Source: F1-60-MAGs149 sp032119475 (lineage in GTDB: Bacteria; Actinomycetota; Thermoleophilia; Gaiellales; F1-60-MAGs149). From it: a DNA stretch of 12,214 bases. The stretch lies in the NCBI GenBank assembly GCA_032119475.1, contig JAUMCA010000073.1, forward strand, positions 1 through 12,214. Reading direction: 5' to 3'. Positions 8,580 through 12,214 of the stretch are shown here, one piece after another (position 1 is the first letter of the stretch; each line of letters opens with the position of its first letter). Made by a program: the position numbers and the translations under genes. The notes beneath the pieces are model-generated. The model saw only the letters and a program-made list of their open reading frames with translations, was not told where the DNA came from and ran no database searches.

Positions 8580-9407
8580 ATGCGCTTCCTGATCATCCAA
8601 CACGACGACGACGGCGGTCCCGGCGTCCTGCTGGAGCCGCTCGCGCAGGCGGGCGAGATCGTGCGGTGGAACGTGTGGGACCAGCACGAACGGCCGGATC
8701 TGGACGGCATCGACGCGATCGTGTCCCTCGGCGGCACGGCCCATCCCGATCAGGACGGCACCGAGCCATGGCTGGCGAAGGAGATCGACCTGCTCGAGGA
8801 GGCGTTGGACGTCGGCACGCCGATCCTCGGCGTGTGCCTCGGCAGCCAGCTCTTGGCCCGGGCGGCTGGCGGCGAGATCGGCCCGATCGACCGGCCCGAG
8901 GTCGCCCGCTTCAGCGATGTCGGTTTGCGCAGCGAGGCCGGCGACGACCTGCTGTTGGCCGCGCTGCCGCGTCCGTTCTTCGGCTTCGAGTGGCACTACT
9001 ACGGCTTCACGCCGCCGCCGGGTGCGACGGTGCTCGCCGGCAACGAGGCCTCGCCACAGGCCTTCCGGTTCCAGAATCGCGCGTGGGGTCTGCAGTTCCA
9101 CATCGAGGTGGACGCAGCGACGCTCGCCACGTGGGCGGACGTGGCGGCCGACGTCGTCGAGGAGTGCGGCGGGCGCGCGCGCTACGACAAGAGCGTCGAG
9201 ACGTTCATCGAGCAGTCGACGACGGCCGCGCGGGCGCTGGCAGAGCGCTTCGCCGTCGTCACCGCTGTCACCGCGGGCGCGTTGTCTCCGGCTGCGCTCG
9301 ACGCGCTGGAGACGCGGTCGGATCCGATCGCCGAAGCCGAGGCCGCCGGGGTGCCGCCGGAGGTCGTCGACGCCATGCGCCGCATGCGCGACGAGCAGCG
9401 CTTCTAA
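8580..9407 (+). CDS. Class I glutamine amidotransferase (GMP-synthase-like), copy 2 with C-terminal tail
   Basis: A 275-residue paralogue of the preceding gene, with collinear motifs: IDAIVSLGGTAHPDQD, LGVCLGSQLLARAAGG with nucleophile Cys86 (the same residue number as copy 1), FFGFEWHYYGFTPPPGA, and WGLQFHIEVD with His174 and Glu176. The catalytic triad is complete in both copies, so neither is obviously dead. This copy is about 42 residues longer. The extra, charged and Ala-rich tail (about residues 232-275, ending in MRRMRDEQRF) has no counterpart in copy 1 and looks helical. ATG 8580 follows GAGGA at 8571-8575, giving normal Shine-Dalgarno initiation in the same transcript as copy 1. Cellular role unknown. 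The two copies could act as a heterodimer or on different gamma-glutamyl substrates (inference). Confidence 0.86.
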   Translation: MRFLIIQHDDDGGPGVLLEPLAQAGEIVRWNVWDQHERPDLDGIDAIVSLGGTAHPDQDGTEPWLAKEIDLLEEALDVGTPILGVCLGSQLLARAAGGEIGPIDRPEVARFSDVGLRSEAGDDLLLAALPRPFFGFEWHYYGFTPPPGATVLAGNEASPQAFRFQNRAWGLQFHIEVDAATLATWADVAADVVEECGGRARYDKSVETFIEQSTTAARALAERFAVVTAVTAGALSPAALDALETRSDPIAEAEAAGVPPEVVDAMRRMRDEQRF

Positions 9408-9429
9408 CGCACGCCCCGCTGCGGTTTCG

Positions 9430-9461
9430 GTGCAAATTTGGATCCGGATCCAAATCTGCAC
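9430..9461. promoter_or_regulatory. 32-bp near-perfect palindrome, probable operator
   Basis: The arms meet at 9445/9446: TGCAAATTTGGATCC against GGATCCAAATCTGCA, plus a flanking G/C pair, so 15 of 16 base pairs are complementary. It is strikingly AT-rich for this GC-rich DNA and lies in the 112-bp spacer between copy 2 of the amidotransferases and the flavoprotein gene. The centre is about 75 bp before the predicted transcription start at 9520, where an activator or an upstream-bound repressor could act. It has no loop and no T-run, so it is unlikely to be a terminator. I do not recognise the regulator family, and no regulator gene is in the window. Confidence 0.75.
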
Positions 9462-9485
9462 GCCCGTGTCGGGGCACGGCGGGTC

Positions 9486-9513
9486 TTGCTTCAGGCCGGG
9501 TGGCGCGTACAAT
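9486..9513 (+). promoter_or_regulatory. Promoter for the flavoprotein gene (TTGCTT-16-TACAAT), leaderless
   Basis: TTGCTT at 9486-9491 and TACAAT at 9508-9513 are 16 nt apart. The -10 ends 6 nt (gccgcg) before the ATG at 9520. No Shine-Dalgarno is seen, so the mRNA is probably leaderless. This is the best-looking promoter in the window. Confidence 0.6.
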
Positions 9514-9519
9514 GCCGCG

Positions 9520-11409
9520 ATGGAGCACCTGCTCTCCCCCATCGAGCTCCGCGGCAAGCGCGTCCGCAATCGCGTCACGCTGACCGCGCACACGCAGTCC
9601 TACTCGGACGGTGGACTCCACGGCGATCGCGTCCGCGACTACTACGCCGCCCGCGCAGCCGGAGGCACAGGGCTCCTAGTGATGGAGCCGGTGCCACCGC
9701 ACCCGACCGGGCGCGTAACGCCGCAGAACTATGACCATACGAAGCCCGGCTTCGTCGAGGGCCTCCGGCGCACCGTCGACGCCGTGCACGACCACGGTGG
9801 CACGATCATCAACCAGATCTACCACATGGGTCCGAACGCCGACCCGCTCGCCACCGGCGGCGAGCAGTGGGGTCCCTCCGACGCGCCGGGCTACTTCGGC
9901 GTCGGGCGCATCCACGCGATGACGACCGCGGAGATCGACCTGATTGTGCGGTGCTACGCCGACTGCGCGGCCACGATGATGCGGTCGGGCACCGACGGCA
10001 TCGAGCTGATGTTCTCGTACGACACGCTCGTCGATGCCTTCTTCCACGACGACCGTAACCTCCGCACCGACCAGTACGGAGGCTCCTTCGAGAACAAGAC
10101 CCGCTTCGGCGTCGAGCTACTGCGCGCCGTCCGTGGCGCGATCGGCGACGACCCGATCCTTGGCGTCACGATCAGCGTGCGCACGCCAGAGTTTGAGCGG
10201 CTCGTGCAGCACCTCGAGTCCGAGTGCGACGTCGACTACATGGGCATCGGCAACGGTGATTACCATCAGCACGCCGCGCTGATCATCCCGCCGCTCGATA
10301 TCGAGCCCGGCATCGGCATCCCCAACGCTGCGCGCGCCAAGGCGGTCGCCAAGGACGTGCGGATCCTCGCCGAGGGCAAGATCAATCGTCCCGAGCTTGG
10401 CGAGCAGGCGCTGGCCGAGGGCAAGTGTGATCTCGTCGGCATGACGCGATCCCTGATGGCCGATCCCGATCTGGTGCGCAAGCTCGAGCGTGGCGACGGC
10501 AGCCGCATCCGCCGCTGCGTCGGCCAGAACGTCTGCATCTCGCGGCGCATGCGCAAGTTCCCGATCGCCTGCGCGCAGAACCCGACGTCGGGCTACGAGG
10601 GCGAGCGCGCCGTCGCCCCCGCCGCGACGCCGGGTCACGTGGTCGTGGTGGGCGGCGGGGTCGCCGGACTCGAGGCCGCGCGCATGTCCGCCGAGCGCGG
10701 CCATCGCGTGACGCTGCTCGAGGCGACGGGCGCGCTGGGCGGCCAGATCGCGCGCACCTCGATCTTGCCGGTGCTCGGCTCGCTCAACGACCTGTGGGGC
10801 TGGCGCGCCAACGAACTCAACCACCTCGACGTCGATGTGCGGCTGAACACGCCGGCCGACGCCAATCTGATCGCCGCGCTCGCGCCCGACCACGTGCTGG
10901 TCGCCACCGGCTCGCGGGCCACGCCGCCGGAGCACGCGATCGCCGTGGACGACTGGCTGCGCGGCGCGGAGCTGCCCGACGGCGACGTGCTGCTGGTCGA
11001 TGAGGAGGGCAGCCGCAAATCGAGCGGTCCGGCCGAGGCCCTCGCCCTTCAGGGCCGACACGTAGTGATGATCCCCGACGGCATCGACCCGCTGGCCGAG
11101 ATCATGGAGAACGGCGCTGAGCGCCCGGTCTTCGATCGTCTGCGCGCGGCCGGCGTGATGATCCTCTCCGACGTGATCGTGCAGGAGATCGCTCCGGGCG
11201 CGGTCACGATCGTGGGCCGCTACGACGGCGTCGAGCGCACGCTCAAGGCACCGGTCGTGCTGCACGCCGGACGGCATCGTGCCGACGACGCGCTCAGCCT
11301 GGAGTTGATCGAGCGCGGCATCGACGCCCGCCCCGTCGGCGATGCGCGCTCGCCGCGCCGCTGGGAGGACGCCATCCACGATGGCTTCCTCGTCGCCTCC
11401 GCGATCTGA
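9520..11409 (+). CDS. FMN/Fe-S/FAD oxidoreductase of the TMADH/DgcA/2,4-dienoyl-CoA reductase family
   Basis: A 629-residue multidomain flavoprotein. Residues 1 to about 325 form an Old-Yellow-Enzyme-type FMN TIM barrel: RNRVTLTAHTQSYSDGG, INQIYHMG, RTDQYGGSFENKTRFG, VRILAEGKIN, and GMTRSLMADPDLV. An Fe-S segment follows with Cys333, Cys339 and Cys351. Then comes a dinucleotide-binding domain with VVVVGGGVAGLEAARM (glycines from 378) and VLVATGSRATPPE, and the C-terminal PVGDARSPRRWEDAIHDGF. Family members demethylate methylated amines or reduce enoyl compounds. Oddities: the second cluster Cys is Gln336 (CVGQNVC); Thr25 occupies the place of the flavin-linking Cys30 of TMADH; and the HxxH active-site motif of dienoyl-CoA reductase is Met164-Phe-Ser-Tyr167. 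From memory, DgcA-type dimethylglycine demethylases also lack the second Cys (Ala). It is shorter than TMADH (about 729). The substrate is unknown. The start fits the leaderless promoter. Confidence 0.88.
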   Translation: MEHLLSPIELRGKRVRNRVTLTAHTQSYSDGGLHGDRVRDYYAARAAGGTGLLVMEPVPPHPTGRVTPQNYDHTKPGFVEGLRRTVDAVHDHGGTIINQIYHMGPNADPLATGGEQWGPSDAPGYFGVGRIHAMTTAEIDLIVRCYADCAATMMRSGTDGIELMFSYDTLVDAFFHDDRNLRTDQYGGSFENKTRFGVELLRAVRGAIGDDPILGVTISVRTPEFERLVQHLESECDVDYMGIGNGDYHQHAALIIPPLDIEPGIGIPNAARAKAVAKDVRILAEGKINRPELGEQALAEGKCDLVGMTRSLMADPDLVRKLERGDGSRIRRCVGQNVCISRRMRKFPIACAQNPTSGYEGERAVAPAATPGHVVVVGGGVAGLEAARMSAERGHRVTLLEATGALGGQIARTSILPVLGSLNDLWGWRANELNHLDVDVRLNTPADANLIAALAPDHVLVATGSRATPPEHAIAVDDWLRGAELPDGDVLLVDEEGSRKSSGPAEALALQGRHVVMIPDGIDPLAEIMENGAERPVFDRLRAAGVMILSDVIVQEIAPGAVTIVGRYDGVERTLKAPVVLHAGRHRADDALSLELIERGIDARPVGDARSPRRWEDAIHDGFLVASAI

Positions 11410-11421
11410 GCGGCGCCGGGT

Positions 11422-12214
11422 CTAGCGGCTGCCGAGGTCGCCGCTGAAGCCGATGCGGATCCCCGTGGCGTCGCCGACCGCCCGCGCAGGCGGCGGCACG
11501 TCGGCAACGGCGAAGGCGCGGTGCTCGTCCGGCTCCACGGTGCCGTCGGCCAGCGTGCGCGTCGCGAGCCGCGCGTACATCTCCCCGAGCAGCGCGGGCA
11601 CGTAGCGCGCGCTGCGAAAGTCGCCGCCATCGTGCACCTGCACGAAGTGTTGGAGGAGGCTCGCCTGCACCTCGGCTGGAACCTCAATGCGGAGCTCACC
11701 GGCGCCACGCTCGAAGATCGCCACCAGCTCGTCCGGCGTGTAGCGCGGGAATTCGAGTGCGTTTGCCCGGGCCGGCGCGAAGGCGGGGAGATTATCCGCG
11801 AGGGCGTCGAGCACGGCGGTCGGGCCCGACAGGATCATCGCCATGGGCGCCGGGCGGGCGCCGAGCGCAGCGCCCAGCGCAGCGAGTGCGGCGGCAGCGG
11901 GATCCTCGGGCGCGACCGGCAGGAGCTGATCTACGTCGTCGACCAGCAGCACGCCGCCGGCGGCGGCGGCCACCACGGTGGCAACGCGCGTGGCCGACTC
12001 CTCCGCCGTGGCCCCGACGAGCTCACCTCGGCCCGCCTCGTGCAGCGCGCCGTCAGGGAGGATCCCGAGCGCTGCGTAGAGGCGTCCGATCAGGGCGGCG
12101 ACGGCGTCCTCGCCGGTACCGGGCTCGCCGACGAACATGACGTCGACGGTCTGCGCGATGATCGGCTCACCCTGCTGGACGCGCTCGAGGTTGAGGCGGT
12201 GGATCGCCACGAGG
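11422..12214 (-). CDS. CbbX/EccA/SpoVK-type AAA+ protein, C-terminal part with degenerate Walker A
   Basis: The last 263 or so codons of an AAA+ protein whose 5' end lies beyond base 12214. The frame is still open at the edge, and the visible part starts mid-domain just before the P-loop, so GTG 12210 is probably internal. Seen: VMFVGEPGTGEDAVAALIGRLY aligned with the usual GNPGTGKTT of this group; GGVLLVDDVDQLLP (Walker B); MILSGPTAVLDALADN in place of the sensor-1 AGY-type block; ALEFPRYTPDELVAIFER; and FRSARYVPALLGEMYARLATR, the small-domain helix. The Walker A Lys is Glu and the next Thr is Asp, so nucleotide hydrolysis by this domain is doubtful. Such proteins often carry tandem AAA+ domains; an active one may lie upstream (inference). 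It is convergent with the flavoprotein, 12 bp between stops. Confidence 0.78.
   Translation of the reverse strand, partial: LVAIHRLNLERVQQGEPIIAQTVDVMFVGEPGTGEDAVAALIGRLYAALGILPDGALHEAGRGELVGATAEESATRVATVVAAAAGGVLLVDDVDQLLPVAPEDPAAAALAALGAALGARPAPMAMILSGPTAVLDALADNLPAFAPARANALEFPRYTPDELVAIFERGAGELRIEVPAEVQASLLQHFVQVHDGGDFRSARYVPALLGEMYARLATRTLADGTVEPDEHRAFAVADVPPPARAVGDATGIRIGFSGDLGSR

Noticed and set aside
9430..9461. The palindrome as a rho-independent terminator of the amidotransferase operon
   Set aside because: There is no loop between the arms and no downstream T-run; the perfect centre fits a protein-binding site better.
9408..11409. Horizontal transfer of the flavoprotein region
   Set aside because: Codon use looks slightly less GC-extreme in places, but I cannot measure it, and there are no integrase, repeat or tRNA boundaries to support an island.

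Overview
The window is a GC-rich (roughly 70% by eye), densely coded bacterial chromosome segment. Gene content fits a high-GC actinobacterium: SseA-type sulfurtransferase next to a SufE-like protein, a CbbX/EccA-type AAA+ protein, TANNNT -10 boxes placed 6-7 nt before start codons, and many GTG starts. My guess at the class Thermoleophilia (Solirubrobacterales-like) is inference only. I found no rRNA, tRNA, CRISPR, insertion sequence or phage gene.

Layout: (1) 1-496, minus: 5' part of glutamate racemase murI, running off the left edge. (2) 576-3174, plus: a tightly packed trio made of a PuuE-type NodB-fold allantoinase/deacetylase, a DUF72 (YecE-like) protein overlapping it by 3 nt, and an alpha/beta-hydrolase lipoprotein overlapping that by 1 nt. 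(3) 3233-4548, plus: tandem-rhodanese sulfurtransferase followed after 2 nt by a SufE-like sulfur acceptor. (4) 4629-6851, plus: CoA-acylating methylmalonate-semialdehyde dehydrogenase, then a short-chain dehydrogenase/reductase in the same frame 3 nt after the stop, with no conventional start codon before its NAD(P)-binding motif (apparently ACG). (5) 6856-7797, minus: EamA/DMT-family transporter, convergent with the SDR 4 bp away. (6) 7866-9407, plus: two paralogous class I glutamine amidotransferases, divergent from the transporter. (7) 9408-9519: intergenic, with a 32-bp near-perfect AT-rich palindrome upstream of a good promoter. (8) 9520-11409, plus: large FMN/FeS/FAD oxidoreductase of the TMADH/DgcA/2,4-dienoyl-CoA-reductase family, with a missing cluster cysteine and changed active-site residues. 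(9) 11422-12214, minus: 3' part of a CbbX/EccA-type AAA+ protein with a degenerate Walker A motif, running off the right edge.

How genes work together: the sulfurtransferase and SufE-like protein look like a persulfide relay. The dehydrogenase and SDR are probably co-translated in acyl/semialdehyde (valine, propionyl or inositol) metabolism. The racemase supplies D-glutamate for peptidoglycan. The amidotransferase pair and the flavoprotein have no substrate I can assign. The flavoprotein is the best candidate for specific regulation because of the palindrome. A recurring theme is probable leaderless transcription: five genes have a -10-like hexamer ending 6-7 nt before the start codon.
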